Assembly (NCBI GenBank): GCA_963575745.1
Contig: CAUYUJ010009446.1
Span: 801,259 to 865,258, forward strand
Direction: 5' to 3'
Length of the DNA stretch: 64,000 bases
Origin: Prorocentrum cordatum
Taxonomy: Eukaryota; Sar; Dinophyceae; Prorocentrales; Prorocentraceae
Below the pieces are notes generated by a model. That model saw nothing but the letters and a program-made list of their open reading frames with translations, was not told where the DNA came from and did no database searches. Position 1 is the stretch's first letter. Every line of letters starts with the position of its first letter. A program made the translations under genes and the position numbers. This document shows positions 63,891 through 64,000 of the stretch, one piece after another.

Positions 63891-64000
63891 GGGGTGTCCG
63901 CATGCGGTTCCCCCACCCAGGGCAGCGTTTCGTGGCCCCATAGGGAGCTCCACCGTAGGCCCCAGTGGGGGTGTCCGCATGCGGTTCCCCCACCCAGGGC
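63891..64000. repeat. 77-bp-spaced direct repeat at window end
   Basis: Bases 63891-63923 (GGGGTGTCCGCATGCGGTTC and the following CCCCACCCAGGGC) are repeated exactly at 63968-64000. The second copy runs to the last base, so a longer array may continue beyond the window. Confidence 0.75.

Overview
The window looks like nuclear DNA of a dinoflagellate. The firmest evidence is two full 22-nt matches to the dinoflagellate trans-spliced leader (DinoSL) at 16849-16870 and 29943-29964. The second is followed directly by the truncated relict leader that re-trans-splicing of a retroposed message leaves behind. High GC, very long trinucleotide tracts (CCT/GGA, CAT/GAT), large satellites and LINE and Ty1/copia-like elements of the kind common in Symbiodiniaceae and Prorocentrum agree. 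The genus cannot be set from sequence alone. I found no intact host gene with confidence, and no rRNA, tRNA, CRISPR or bacterial operon.

Layout. 0.3-3.2 kb: decayed LINE pieces. 4-9.6 kb: small inverted-repeat (MITE-like) elements, dispersed repeats, a repeated cassette carrying an ~82-bp array, and a CAT tract. 10.2-11.5 kb: an ~530-bp tandem repeat, next to a LINE C-terminal relic on the minus strand. 16.7-23.6 kb: a CCCCAAGA-rich satellite. An SL-to-A-tract retrocopy (16849-18467) is inserted in it, bounded by 17-bp target-site duplications. 26.0-28.4 kb: a 90-bp satellite; then GACCCACC minisatellites to 29.3 kb.

29943-34924 is the best-preserved element: a LINE starting exactly at a spliced leader, with ORF1 and an endonuclease/reverse-transcriptase ORF2, ending at a GC hairpin with no poly(A), and flanked by perfect 17-bp target-site duplications. 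35.1-35.8 kb is a ~150-bp tandem repeat. 38.5-44.8 kb is a frameshifted Ty1/copia-like element (gag, integrase, RT, RNase H) on the plus strand.

50-51.3 kb is a GGGACAGTGG minisatellite between inverted arms. It abuts a second LTR-type element (51337-60103, minus strand) with ~130-bp terminal direct repeats, gag, a CCHC knuckle, a protease-like segment, a cytosine-methyltransferase-like domain, integrase and RNase H, but no recognisable RT core. 60.1-64 kb holds no gene I can name.

Taken together the window is a repeat- and retroelement-dominated interval. Its most informative content is the link between SL trans-splicing and retroposition: a LINE and a cellular-type message both entered the genome as SL-capped copies with the same duplication length. 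All family assignments rest on motif recognition by eye; no database search was run.
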